A stretch of 64,000 nt of DNA from Paenibacillaceae bacterium GAS479 (GTDB lineage: Bacteria > Bacillota > Bacilli > Paenibacillales > Paenibacillaceae), in NCBI GenBank assembly GCA_900105225.1, contig LT629764.1, positions 880,098-944,097 on the forward strand, written 5' to 3'. The position numbers and the translations under genes are program-made. Below the pieces are notes generated by a model, which worked only from the letters and a program-made list of their open reading frames with translations, did not search any database and had not been told where the DNA came from. Below, one piece after another: positions 8,334 to 17,148 of the stretch; the first letter of the stretch is position 1, and each line of letters begins with the position of its first letter.

Positions 8334-10214
8334 TTAATTAACGACGATGACTCCTGTATTTGCTCCATTAATTCCACTAGTCGGCGGCTGCACATTGACA
8401 GCAAAGCTAGAAAACGGCCCCATTCGATCAATCGTATTAGTAGTAAACGTCACGTTCATCGCATTTTTTACCCAGATGACGGACTTTGCGTCGATGCCTT
8501 TATCAGCGCCATTATTGTTCGGAGTATCCAAATGCGTACGTAGAAACTTGTTGCCCGTCACGACCACGTTACTGGTATTGGTCAGATTCAGATTCAGCCC
8601 GTTGACCGAGTCGAACGTATTATTTTCAATACGAATATTATCAAAGGCCTTCATGCTCGTCACATTCCCGCTAGCAAACCCGATAGCCCCAGCCTGATCG
8701 GACCAAGGCATATAATGATGATAACCCGTGCCAATAATTTGGTTATTGCGGATGATGAGGTTGCTGCCAGCCCCTGCGTGACTATCGCTCACGGCCTCAG
8801 GCGACACAATGATTGCTTTGTCTGAACCGCGGAATACATTACCTTCAATCAACCCCCCGCCTGCTTTCAGCAGCATGCCGCGTCCTGGACTATAGATCGT
8901 ATTGTTGCGAAAAGTAAACCCATTGCCCATCCGATCCGGGCTGAAAATAAAACTTTCCACCTGAAAGGGTGAAGTACGGTCCAGTTTGATTTTATAATAG
9001 TTATCCCCTGTAAATCTCCAAAGCGTCCAATCCGCTGCAGTGTCGATTTTCTGCAAAATGGAGGCGGCGATACCCGCCGAAGCCCTCGGTACTTTTTGAA
9101 CCGAGACGACGACCGCCTCCGGAGAAGAGTTAAAGCGTTTCAGCCGATCACCGACTCGCGGAACTTGGCTATCATCTCGCAGCACGATGACGATATCGGT
9201 GCCCTGAACTTTTACCACGCCAAAATCGCCGGATTGAATGCTAAATGAATCGTCACCCGCGCTTTGAATGACCGAGTTTTCAACTGTAGGACCTAAGCGG
9301 GAAGTTTTGAATTGGATTCCATCCCAAATAGCAGTAAGCAACGGCTTCTCCGTTGCCCCCGGGGGGATCGGACCTGGAATGAGCTTGAAGCCGTTCAGCA
9401 CGGTTCCACCATCGCTGTTTGCTTCAATGAAGCCGAACCCCGGCGCAGTGTGAACCGTTACATTAGTGAACACAATTCCTTTGCTGTTCTCAACGGCAAT
9501 AGCATGTGGAATTCCGCCTGGACCTGGGCCGCCAGCCAATGTGACGGGATCGCCGACAGCGACGTTTTTGCCCACTCCTGTCAGTGTGATCCGCATTGTT
9601 CCATTCGCATTCCAGGCAGCTGTCGTTCCCCATAAATGGTTGATGCCTCGCTTCTGAAAACGGGTTGCCGGATCGTAAATGGCCAGCCTGGAATACAGCT
9701 CACGCGGATAGCCGGCGTCTAGCTTAATATCCAGATAAGACAGATCCGCTGCGACCGTCTGTACTCTGCCCTGAGTAAAAGGCAGCGGATCATAGTTGAT
9801 GATCATACCGCTGATTTTAACGTTGGAACTGCCCGTAACGGCAATAGCCCGCGTCAGCTTAGTCCCTATAATCGTTACTCCGGTAGCGACGATTTCCAGA
9901 TTATTCGCATTGGCAATATTCAGAATCGTGCTCCCTGACTTGGGCTCAAGCCGGTAAGTGCCAGGCGGAATTGTCAATTTACTCCTGCCCTCAGCAATCG
10001 CGGTATTAATCATCCCTTGAACATCTACAGCAGCGAGCAGAGCCATTTTGCTTGCCCCTTGTTTATCGGCAGCCTTCGCTGAAGCCTCAAAGGACGAGAT
10101 AGCGCTTTCATTAGCTGACGCAACAAAGCTTACAGGCATGCCAATGCTGAATAATAACATGCTTATAACCAGTATAATAATAATGAATTTGTCTTTACGG
10201 CGAGCATTAATCAT
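8334..10214 (-). CDS. Secreted right-handed parallel beta-helix protein
   Basis: A 626-residue protein with an N-terminal signal sequence (FIIIILVISMLLFSIGMPV, likely cleavage after SFVASA). The body consists of repeated short strands with Asn/Gly turns: LEIVATGVTIIG, VKISGMIINYD, GIVFTNVTVH, VENSVIQSAGDDSFSIQ, FTFRNNTIYSPGRGM, LIIRNNQIIGTG, IRIENNTFDS, VVVTGNKFLRT. This is the pattern of pectate-lyase/parallel beta-helix proteins, often extracellular polysaccharide lyases or glycosidases. A ladder of Asp residues around SAGDDSFS could be catalytic. The start is ATG 10214, with AAAGGG 8 bases upstream; the frame extends to a GTG at 10223 that overlaps this site. It is a single gene; the substrate is unknown. 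Confidence 0.85.
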   Translation of the reverse strand: MINARRKDKFIIIILVISMLLFSIGMPVSFVASANESAISSFEASAKAADKQGASKMALLAAVDVQGMINTAIAEGRSKLTIPPGTYRLEPKSGSTILNIANANNLEIVATGVTIIGTKLTRAIAVTGSSNVKISGMIINYDPLPFTQGRVQTVAADLSYLDIKLDAGYPRELYSRLAIYDPATRFQKRGINHLWGTTAAWNANGTMRITLTGVGKNVAVGDPVTLAGGPGPGGIPHAIAVENSKGIVFTNVTVHTAPGFGFIEANSDGGTVLNGFKLIPGPIPPGATEKPLLTAIWDGIQFKTSRLGPTVENSVIQSAGDDSFSIQSGDFGVVKVQGTDIVIVLRDDSQVPRVGDRLKRFNSSPEAVVVSVQKVPRASAGIAASILQKIDTAADWTLWRFTGDNYYKIKLDRTSPFQVESFIFSPDRMGNGFTFRNNTIYSPGRGMLLKAGGGLIEGNVFRGSDKAIIVSPEAVSDSHAGAGSNLIIRNNQIIGTGYHHYMPWSDQAGAIGFASGNVTSMKAFDNIRIENNTFDSVNGLNLNLTNTSNVVVTGNKFLRTHLDTPNNNGADKGIDAKSVIWVKNAMNVTFTTNTIDRMGPFSSFAVNVQPPTSGINGANTGVIVVN

Positions 10215-10343
10215 CTTGTACACCCTTTCTAATATTTTTTAGTAAATTATAGTATAAAAATAAATTTATCACCCCCTCGATTTATCTTTATCCCGACATC
10301 GATTTCGTTATTACATTTATTTCGTAGGTACGAGATCATCCAA

Positions 10344-10378
10344 ACACAAAAACAGCCCATTCATGTGGAATGGACTGT
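10344..10378 (-). terminator. Rho-independent terminator of the mgl operon
   Basis: Arms 10352-10362 and 10368-10378 pair over 11 bases with one G-U, followed on the minus strand by TTTTTGTG. It lies 40 bases past the mglC stop. Confidence 0.8.
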
Positions 10379-10419
10379 CTAACGAAGGGATGATCTAAAG
10401 CTCAATCGCTCCGCTTCAA

Positions 10420-11463
10420 TTAGCTTTTCGCTGCAAATCTGCGCATGTCGAACGCAACTGCCGAAACGATGATAAGACCTTTAATGATGAGTTGCCAGTA
10501 AGGGCTTATACCGATAAATGTCAGACCATAGTTGATGACACCAAAAATCAGTACGCCAGCCATAATGCCCTGAACGGTACCGATGCCACCCGCAGTGGAC
10601 ACGCCGCCCACAACGCAGGCTGCGATGGCGTCAAGCTCATACATATTGCCGTAGTTATTCGTTGCTCCGCCGGTACGCGCTGCTTCCAGAACACCGCCAA
10701 GCCCGTACAGACCACCGGCAATTGCATAGATGAAGATTAGGTTACGTGCTACATTGATGCCGGATACATGCGCTGCTTGGACGTTGCCGCCGATGGCGTA
10801 CATGTTTTTGCCAAGCCTTGTTTTGTTGAAGACGCCCCAGCCGATAAACGCTACCCCAATGGCAATCAGCACGATATACGGGATTGTATAACCGCCACCC
10901 AGATTGAAGTAGCCTGAGCCCCACATCGTAAAGTCCTCACGCAAGCCGGCGATCGGTTGAGACTGGTTTGGTTCCATATCAAAGTAAAGGGAGTTGATTC
11001 CGTATACCGCAACCATCGTACCGAGTGTCGCAATGAACGGCGGTACTTTGAATTTCGCGATTATAATACCGTTTATAACGCCGACGATAACACCAGCAAG
11101 AACGCCTATAATAATCGGAATGTAAACCGGTAATTGTTCGAGATTCGGAAAAAATTTAGCTGCGTATTTTTCCGTCTGAAGCATCGAAGCTGAGATAACG
11201 GCTGTCAGTCCCACAACGCGGCCGGCGGACAGATCCGTGCCTCCAGCAATCAAGACAAAGCCAGCACCGAGCGCGATAATCGCGCGGGTTGAGTTCTGCT
11301 CCAGAATATTTTTAAGCGTAGAATAAGCAAGGAAGTTAGGATCCATAACGGCAATGACGATAACGAGCAATATCAGGACGAGAAAAATGACTCGTTTAGA
11401 AGCATAATCCCTAGCCCAGGCCGCCCAATCGCGGCCGGCCGGCTTTTGAGCCGATTCATTCAT
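10420..11463 (-). CDS. mglC: Sugar ABC transporter permease (MglC/RbsC type)
   Basis: A 347-residue membrane protein with about eight to ten predicted helices and family signatures FVLIAGGTDLSAGRVVGL, AKFKVPPFIATLGTM and NMYAIGGNVQAAHVSGI. It is the usual length of galactose/methyl-galactoside permeases and ends IVSAVAFDMRRFAAKS, as MglC proteins do. It should form the channel homodimer with the ATPase just upstream (18 bases). The galactoside assignment rests on similarity to MglC; ribose or another sugar is not excluded. Confidence 0.9.
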   Translation of the reverse strand: MNESAQKPAGRDWAAWARDYASKRVIFLVLILLVIVIAVMDPNFLAYSTLKNILEQNSTRAIIALGAGFVLIAGGTDLSAGRVVGLTAVISASMLQTEKYAAKFFPNLEQLPVYIPIIIGVLAGVIVGVINGIIIAKFKVPPFIATLGTMVAVYGINSLYFDMEPNQSQPIAGLREDFTMWGSGYFNLGGGYTIPYIVLIAIGVAFIGWGVFNKTRLGKNMYAIGGNVQAAHVSGINVARNLIFIYAIAGGLYGLGGVLEAARTGGATNNYGNMYELDAIAACVVGGVSTAGGIGTVQGIMAGVLIFGVINYGLTFIGISPYWQLIIKGLIIVSAVAFDMRRFAAKS

Positions 11464-11481
11464 AGTAAATTCTCCCCTCGG

Positions 11482-12999
11482 TTAAGCCATTCGCTGCTGA
11501 GCTGCAAGCTTCATAATCTCTTGCTCTGTCGCTGTTTTGCCTTCCACAATGCCCGACAATTTCCCCTCGCTCATGACCATGATGCGATCGGACATGCCGA
11601 GCAGTTCCGGCATTTCGGAGCTGATCATAATAATGCTCCGTCCTTGCTTGGCTAGCTCAACGATGATGGAATAAATTTCAAACTTGGCGCCGACATCGAT
11701 ACCCCTTGTCGGTTCATCGAGCAGCAAAATTTCCGGATCGGTCAGCAGCCAGCGCGCCAGCAGCACCTTTTGTTGGTTGCCGCCGGATAAATTGCGAATT
11801 AAGGTGTCCACTCCCGGCGTTTTTGTGCGGAAACGCGCCACATTTTCTGCCGCCTCGCGGCGACCCTTCGCCTCGTTGATCAAGCCAAAGGAGTTGCGGT
11901 AACGGCCCAAATTGGCAATGATCGTATTCTCGTACACGGACAGTACCGGGAATATACCCGTCGTCCGCCGCTCCTCTGTCAGCAGCGCCATTCCGTATTT
12001 TTTCGCATCGGCCGGATTGCGGATTTTGGCTTTGCGGCCGTCGATTTCGATGCTGCCCGACGCTAATTTGCGTAGTCCGAACAGAGACTCGATCAACTCT
12101 GTGCGCTGGGCTCCAACAAGTCCGCCAAGACCAAGAATCTCGCCGCGCCGCAGCTCGAAGCTGACGTCTTTGAACGACATTGGATTTACGGAGGTCAACT
12201 GATCCACTTTTAAAATAACCGAGGAAGGAACATTCGTCCGCTCCGGGAACCGCTCTGTAAGATCGCGGCCGACCATTCGGCTAATAATCATATCCATTGT
12301 CAGCTCGCCAGCTGGCCAAGTGCCAACATAATTGCCGTCGCGCATAATCGTCACATCATCCGATATACGCAGGATTTCTTCCATTTTGTGCGAGATGTAG
12401 ATGATCGAGACGCCGCGGCTGCGCAGCTCGTTAATAATCTCAAACAGCTTCTCTACCTCATTGCCAGTCAACGAGGAAGTCGGCTCGTCCATGACGATAA
12501 TTCGGGAATTGTACGAAACAGCTTTGGCGATTTCGATAGACTGTATTTTGGATACCGATAAAGTTCCCGTTTCGGCCTCCGGGTCGATATCCAGTTTTAA
12601 ATCGTGCATAATCGCTTTGGTTTCACGCAGCATTTTACGATGATCGACAAAGCGGAATGGCCCCCAGCCAAAAGTCGGAAAACGTCCGAGCCATAAATTT
12701 TCCATGACGGAGCGGAACGGTACGGGATGCAGCTCCTGATGGATCATCGATACGCCATGTGCCAAGGCGTCTCGGGAATTTGTAATGTCCGCCTTTTCGC
12801 CGTCCAAGTAAATTTCACCCTCGTCGGGCTTATAGATGCCGAACAGACATTTCATCAGCGTTGACTTGCCTGCGCCGTTCTCGCCCATAAGAGCATGAAC
12901 GGTGCCTGGTCTGACTTGTAGCGATACTTTGTTCAGAGCTAAAACGCCGGGGAAAGCTTTTGATATTCCACGCATTTCAAGACGATAAGGTGTGTTCAC
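11482..12999 (-). CDS. mglA: Sugar ABC transporter ATP-binding protein (MglA type)
   Basis: A 505-residue protein with two fused ABC domains, as in the carbohydrate-uptake CUT2 class. The first has GENGAGKSTL, DEPTSSLT and IYISHKMEEI; the second has a degenerate P-loop but LSGGNQQKVLLARWL and LLLDEPTRGID. It powers uptake with mglC and receives substrate from mglB. The start (MNTPYRLEMRGISKAFPG) has a GGAGG-like site. It lies between mglB, 101 bases upstream beyond a weak terminator, and mglC. Confidence 0.92.
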   Translation of the reverse strand: MNTPYRLEMRGISKAFPGVLALNKVSLQVRPGTVHALMGENGAGKSTLMKCLFGIYKPDEGEIYLDGEKADITNSRDALAHGVSMIHQELHPVPFRSVMENLWLGRFPTFGWGPFRFVDHRKMLRETKAIMHDLKLDIDPEAETGTLSVSKIQSIEIAKAVSYNSRIIVMDEPTSSLTGNEVEKLFEIINELRSRGVSIIYISHKMEEILRISDDVTIMRDGNYVGTWPAGELTMDMIISRMVGRDLTERFPERTNVPSSVILKVDQLTSVNPMSFKDVSFELRRGEILGLGGLVGAQRTELIESLFGLRKLASGSIEIDGRKAKIRNPADAKKYGMALLTEERRTTGIFPVLSVYENTIIANLGRYRNSFGLINEAKGRREAAENVARFRTKTPGVDTLIRNLSGGNQQKVLLARWLLTDPEILLLDEPTRGIDVGAKFEIYSIIVELAKQGRSIIMISSEMPELLGMSDRIMVMSEGKLSGIVEGKTATEQEIMKLAAQQRMA

Positions 13000-13048
13000 C
13001 GCTGCGCCTCCTTTATGTCATCCTTTCCACGCCTGCACAGGCGGGAAG

Positions 13049-13085
13049 CAAAAAGGAACCCGCCGCGTCCCGGGCTGCGGGCTCC
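13049..13085 (-). terminator. Intra-operon hairpin between mglB and mglA
   Basis: Arms 13055-13063 and 13077-13085 pair over 9 GC-rich bases with one G-U, followed by a run of five T on the minus strand. It ends most mglB transcripts and lets some through, which would give the usual excess of binding protein over transporter. Confidence 0.65.
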
Positions 13086-13100
13086 CTTCTGTCAGTTCGC

Positions 13101-14165
13101 TTATTGCTGTGCGTCGGCAACGTTGTCTTTTGTGATCTTTTTGTAGGCGATCCAGACGTATTTGCCATCAGTAATGTCATAACCCGTGTTTTCTTTCGTC
13201 GGGGTTTCGCCTTTTGCGAGTGCTGCTGCGAGCGCAACGGTAGCGCCGCCTTGGTTTTTGGCATCGTTCAGTACGGTGCCGAGCATGGTGCCGTCTTGCA
13301 GCGCCTGAATGGCAGGGGCGGTAGCGTCTACGCCAACAACCGGCATATATTTATCTCCCGAGAAGTAACCTGCAGCTTTGAGAGCTTCGATGGCGCCAAG
13401 TGCCATATCGTCGTTATTTGCCAACACTGCCTCGATGTTGTCTCCACGTGCTGCCAGCCAAGTTTGCATTTTGTCCTGGCCTTTGACACGATCCCACATC
13501 GCCGTATCCTGCTCCAGCTTCTCGACCTTAATGCCAGCTTCTTCGATTGCCTGAATCGAGTACTTCGAGCGCAGCTCCGCATCCTGATGTCCAGGTTCAC
13601 CTTGCAGCATGACGTATTGCAGTACGCCGTCTCCGTTTTTATCCGCTTTCGGATTCGCTTTCCAGTAATCCGCGATGATCTGGCCGGACAGCGTGCCGGA
13701 TTCTTCAGCCTTGGCACCGACGTAGTACACCTTATCCCATTTGTTCATATCCTCAGCGACCGGCTCACGATTCAGGAATACAACCGGAATGTTAGCGGTT
13801 TTGGCTTTATCAATAATGACGCCGGCAGCGGTGCGATCCACCGGGTTGATAGCCAGTGCTTTGTATTTTTTCGAAATGAACAGGTCAACCTTCTCGTTTT
13901 GCGTCGGCTGGGCGTTTTGGCTGTCTACGATATCCAGCTCCGCTTTATCCTTTGCTGCCGCCGTCATTGCGTTGCGTACGCCAGTCATGAAAGTGTCGTC
14001 GAATTTGTAGATGGCAACGCCGACTTTTGGCTGCTCTCCGCCGCCGGAAGCACCGCCGGAATCTCCTCCTCCGGAGTTGTCGCCTCCACCGTTATTGGAG
14101 CCGCAGCCTGCTGCTGTGACCATTACGGCAGCCAGCGCCGCCGCGAGAATTGCTTGTTTTTTCAT
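13101..14165 (-). CDS. mglB: Galactose/sugar-binding lipoprotein (MglB type)
   Basis: A 354-residue substrate-binding lipoprotein: signal sequence with lipobox VTAAGC, then a Gly/Asn/Ser linker and a type 1 periplasmic binding fold (PKVGVAIYKFDDTFM start, NPVDRTAAGVIIDKAK, PVVFLNREP, NNDDMALGAIEALKAAG, VVGVDATAPAIQALQDG). The NNDDMALG and VVGVDATA motifs are those of MglB. It delivers sugar to MglA/MglC. The ATG has GGGGAGG upstream. The first gene of the mgl operon, downstream of the two-component and sugar-binding cluster, it is likely the regulated target of that system. Confidence 0.9.
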   Translation of the reverse strand: MKKQAILAAALAAVMVTAAGCGSNNGGGDNSGGGDSGGASGGGEQPKVGVAIYKFDDTFMTGVRNAMTAAAKDKAELDIVDSQNAQPTQNEKVDLFISKKYKALAINPVDRTAAGVIIDKAKTANIPVVFLNREPVAEDMNKWDKVYYVGAKAEESGTLSGQIIADYWKANPKADKNGDGVLQYVMLQGEPGHQDAELRSKYSIQAIEEAGIKVEKLEQDTAMWDRVKGQDKMQTWLAARGDNIEAVLANNDDMALGAIEALKAAGYFSGDKYMPVVGVDATAPAIQALQDGTMLGTVLNDAKNQGGATVALAAALAKGETPTKENTGYDITDGKYVWIAYKKITKDNVADAQQ

Positions 14166-14253
14166 CTAAATGACCTCCCCAGAGATTGAATGATGTTTAA
14201 CTTGGCGCCGTGCCGCCTGAGCGGATTGGCGAGTCGTTCTTATGTCTTTATTA

Positions 14254-14267
14254 TGAAAGGGCTTACG
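14254..14267. promoter_or_regulatory. Possible CcpA (cre-like) site upstream of mglB
   Basis: The 14-mer TGAAAGGGCTTACG matches the cre consensus at the TGWAA start and central positions, with mismatches at positions 7 and 14. It lies about 90 bases upstream of the mglB start. Catabolite repression would fit a sugar operon, but such matches arise by chance. Confidence 0.3.
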
Positions 14268-14363
14268 TTTTTTTCGAATGCAAAATCTTCACCCATTCTA
14301 TCGAAATCTTCCTCAGTACAAGGGCTCGATTCTTTATTATGATGTTCATAATAGTTCACCACC

Positions 14364-14391
14364 ATGAAAAATAGGCCCTATTGGGCCTATT
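14364..14391 (-). terminator. Rho-independent terminator of the sensor cluster
   Basis: A perfect 9-bp inverted repeat (14370-14378 and 14383-14391, 4-base loop) overlaps the stop of the sugar-binding lipoprotein gene, followed by TTTTC on the minus strand. Confidence 0.75.
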
Positions 14392-15334
14392 TCACAAATG
14401 GAAACAATAACTTCTGGTTATCCATCCAGAACATGCTGTCTGGCGTGACCGCCTTTGTCGCCAGCGTCAGCTTGGCTTCAGGTTCATCGCCGCGCAGCAC
14501 CGTGCTGGCCTGCTTCATACCGAGATAACCGGCGTTGAAGCCGCTTTGTACAATCAGTCGGTCAATAACCGCATCTTGCAGCAACTCCAGCTGCGGCGTC
14601 TCGCTGCCAAATCCGACGATGCGTATACGAGAGCCTTTTCCCAGACGTACCGATTCGCCCGCCGCGCTCAGCGTACCTTGCTCCTGCACAGCGATTATGC
14701 CGTCCACCTCATTGATCAACTGACGCACAGCCTCGGCGCAGCCATCCGGTGAGATTCCGCAGGAATAACCGTCGTCAACCGTAATTCCCGGCTGGCGACC
14801 AAGCTCCTCCAGCACCCCTTGAGCTCGCTCCGCATAACCGGGAGCCCGCGAATCCGAGCCTAGCAAGGCAACTTTCCCTTTGCCGCGCAGCAGTTCCGCC
14901 ATTGCGCTCCCGGCTAGACGGCCCGCTTCCAGATTGTTAATCGTCACAGTGCTGGCCACACCTTTAACGGGATAAGCATCGTTCAGCGTAATAACGGCGG
15001 ATCCATTGTTCTGGGCCATATCCACAACCGCCTCCAGTTGCCCACGGCTGTCAGGGTCAAGCAGCAACACGGTTGCGCCCTCGCGCAGCGCTTTGGCTGC
15101 GGCGCTCTGCTGTCCCGTCCCATCCTCGATATAAATCAGTTCGCAGTCAAACTCCTTGGCCGCAGCTTCCGCGCCAAGCCGGATGGAATCGGCCAAAGCA
15201 CCGTCCATTTGCGGCGCGATTAGCGCAACTCGTCCGATTGGCCCATCTTCCGCTGGCGGTCCGGCATCGGAGCAGCCATGCAGCGGCAGCGCCGCGAGAG
15301 CAAGCCAAAACGATAACCGTGTTAATAATCTCAT
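14387..15334 (-). CDS. Sugar-binding lipoprotein of the sensing system
   Basis: A 315-residue protein with a signal sequence and lipobox-like ALPLHGC, then a type 1 periplasmic binding fold (VALIAPQMDGALADSIRLG, GKVALLGSDSRAPGYAERA, IIAVQEQGTLSAAGESV, IRIVGFGSETPQLELLQ). It shares the fold of ribose/galactose binding proteins but is not next to transporter genes. Its start overlaps the kinase stop by 4 bases (ATGA), so the three genes at 14387-18818 form one unit. It is best read as the extracellular sugar receptor that passes the signal to the kinase, as in known SBP-kinase pairs of Firmicutes. Confidence 0.85.
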   Translation of the reverse strand: MRLLTRLSFWLALAALPLHGCSDAGPPAEDGPIGRVALIAPQMDGALADSIRLGAEAAAKEFDCELIYIEDGTGQQSAAAKALREGATVLLLDPDSRGQLEAVVDMAQNNGSAVITLNDAYPVKGVASTVTINNLEAGRLAGSAMAELLRGKGKVALLGSDSRAPGYAERAQGVLEELGRQPGITVDDGYSCGISPDGCAEAVRQLINEVDGIIAVQEQGTLSAAGESVRLGKGSRIRIVGFGSETPQLELLQDAVIDRLIVQSGFNAGYLGMKQASTVLRGDEPEAKLTLATKAVTPDSMFWMDNQKLLFPFVK

Positions 15335-17148
15335 GACTTGTCCCCCTCATCTTGCTGCTGCGCTGGAATCCGCAACCAAACGGTTGTTCCTTCCTCCAAC
15401 TCGCTTTGGAATTCCAGGCCGTAACCGGCACCGTAATATAGACGGATCCGGTCATGAATGTTGCGTAGCGCAACCCCGGAACCTTTGCCCGTTCGCGACA
15501 GCTCTCGCACACCGCTTTCAATTGAAGGGCCGTGCAGCAAAGTCGCCGCTTTCTCCGGCGTCATACCAGCACCGTTATCCTCCACACGAAGCACGAGCAT
15601 GTCGCCCTCGACTGCAGCATCCAACGTTATACTCCCTTCGTCGACGGAATATTCTAAGCCGTGTTCGATTGCATTTTCCAACAAAGGCTGCAGTACGAGC
15701 TTGAGAGTTAGGCATTGCTCCGCCTCTTCTGTAGCCGTAATGCTGAACGTAAATTTCCGCCCGAAGCGCATTTGCTGAATCGTCAAATAATGATGCGCAT
15801 GTTCCAGTTCATCGCGTACGGAAATAAGCGTTCTGCCCTTGCTGAGACTGATGCGAAACAACTTGGACAATGAAGTGATCATCGTGACCACCTCCTCGCC
15901 CCGGCTCATGCCAGCCATACGCACAACCGTGTTCAGTGTGTTGTAAAGGAAATGGGGATTGATCTGAGCCTGTAGTGCCTCCAGCTCATGCTTGCGCTTC
16001 GACTCCTGCTCAACGACGATCTGCTCCATCAGCTGTCGAATTTTATGAATCATGAGATTAAATCGCCGCGATAAGCGCTCGACCTCCAGCGGCCCGCCTA
16101 CAGGCAGCTCTGCGTCGAACTGCCCTCTCTCTACAGAGCGCATCATTTTCTCGACCCGCTTGAGCGGATGGATGATCGACCGGGCGAGGAGAAAACCAAC
16201 AAGCAGCACAATAATTAATGCAACCGCAACGACGCGAATCAGATAAGCGTTCACTTCCTCGCGCGTCGTCATCAGCTCGTCCATATAGCTGACGCCAACG
16301 ATTTTCCAGCCAATGTTGCCTACGGATTGTACGGTGACGAGCCTTCGCTCGCCGTCCAGCTCCTCGATATAGCTGTCGTCCGCGACGAGCGCGCGCTCAA
16401 TGCTCTCCCGCTTAAGCCCCATATACATCAGCTGCTGCTGCGGGTGATACACGATATTCCCAGCTCCCTCGTCGATGATATAGACATATCCTCGGCGCGC
16501 AAGACTGATTCGACTGCTTAGCACATCAATCTGCTTGAAGTTTATGTCAACGAGCAGAATGACCTCCTGCGGCTGTCCGTCTCGGATAACCGTCACTCGC
16601 TTGCTCATGCTGACGACCCATTTGTAGTTGCCTTTATATAGATTCTCGATATGAGGCAAGGAAAAAGCAAGGTGATTCGGAACGCGCACCGCCGCTTGAA
16701 ACCAACCCTGAGCGGTAGGATTCGCGCTTGAGCGAAGCTCTGCTGCTGGCCTGTTCTTGAGCAGAGCTCCGTCTTCACTGAACAAAGCAATGGATACAAT
16801 GTCATCTCGGCTGACCATCAGCGTATCGAGCTGCTTATCCACTTCAATCCCGTCCCACTGTCCCCCAGCGAGCATATTTTTCTCAATGGCCCGATAAAAA
16901 TTGGACAATCCGCGCACATAATCCTCCAGATTGTAACTTGCCTGAGCGACAATTTGACCGGAGGAGGTAAATGCACTCCGCTCTGCCGAGGCTGAAAACT
17001 TTTCGTGAAGCAGCAAGGCCACCGTCCCAATCGTCAGAACGATCATGATCGAGAACGACCAGGCAACGATAGACTGGATACTGCTGAAACGCGAATAACG
17101 AAGCCTTTGCCTCAAGCGACTCAAAGCTGCGGCGATCAGCCGCTTCAC
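15331..17148 (-). CDS. Sensor histidine kinase, YesM type
   Basis: A 605-residue membrane kinase. One membrane helix near residues 30-50, a large extracellular sensor domain of the Cache type (to about 300), a second helix (VVAVALIIVLLVGFLLARSI), a HAMP region (LKRVEKMMRSVERGQF), then the His_kinase domain with QINPHFLYNTLNT as phospho-acceptor and an HATPase domain (ENAIEHGLEY, VEDNGAGMTPEKA). This is the YesM/LytS-like class that partners AraC-type YesN regulators. The 4-base overlaps with both neighbours indicate translational coupling. Confidence 0.92.
   Translation of the reverse strand: MKRLIAAALSRLRQRLRYSRFSSIQSIVAWSFSIMIVLTIGTVALLLHEKFSASAERSAFTSSGQIVAQASYNLEDYVRGLSNFYRAIEKNMLAGGQWDGIEVDKQLDTLMVSRDDIVSIALFSEDGALLKNRPAAELRSSANPTAQGWFQAAVRVPNHLAFSLPHIENLYKGNYKWVVSMSKRVTVIRDGQPQEVILLVDINFKQIDVLSSRISLARRGYVYIIDEGAGNIVYHPQQQLMYMGLKRESIERALVADDSYIEELDGERRLVTVQSVGNIGWKIVGVSYMDELMTTREEVNAYLIRVVAVALIIVLLVGFLLARSIIHPLKRVEKMMRSVERGQFDAELPVGGPLEVERLSRRFNLMIHKIRQLMEQIVVEQESKRKHELEALQAQINPHFLYNTLNTVVRMAGMSRGEEVVTMITSLSKLFRISLSKGRTLISVRDELEHAHHYLTIQQMRFGRKFTFSITATEEAEQCLTLKLVLQPLLENAIEHGLEYSVDEGSITLDAAVEGDMLVLRVEDNGAGMTPEKAATLLHGPSIESGVRELSRTGKGSGVALRNIHDRIRLYYGAGYGLEFQSELEEGTTVWLRIPAQQQDEGDKS

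Noticed and set aside
12960-14189. A 409-codon open frame on the plus strand over mglB
   Set aside because: Antisense shadow of mglB; no ribosome site and no recognisable domain.
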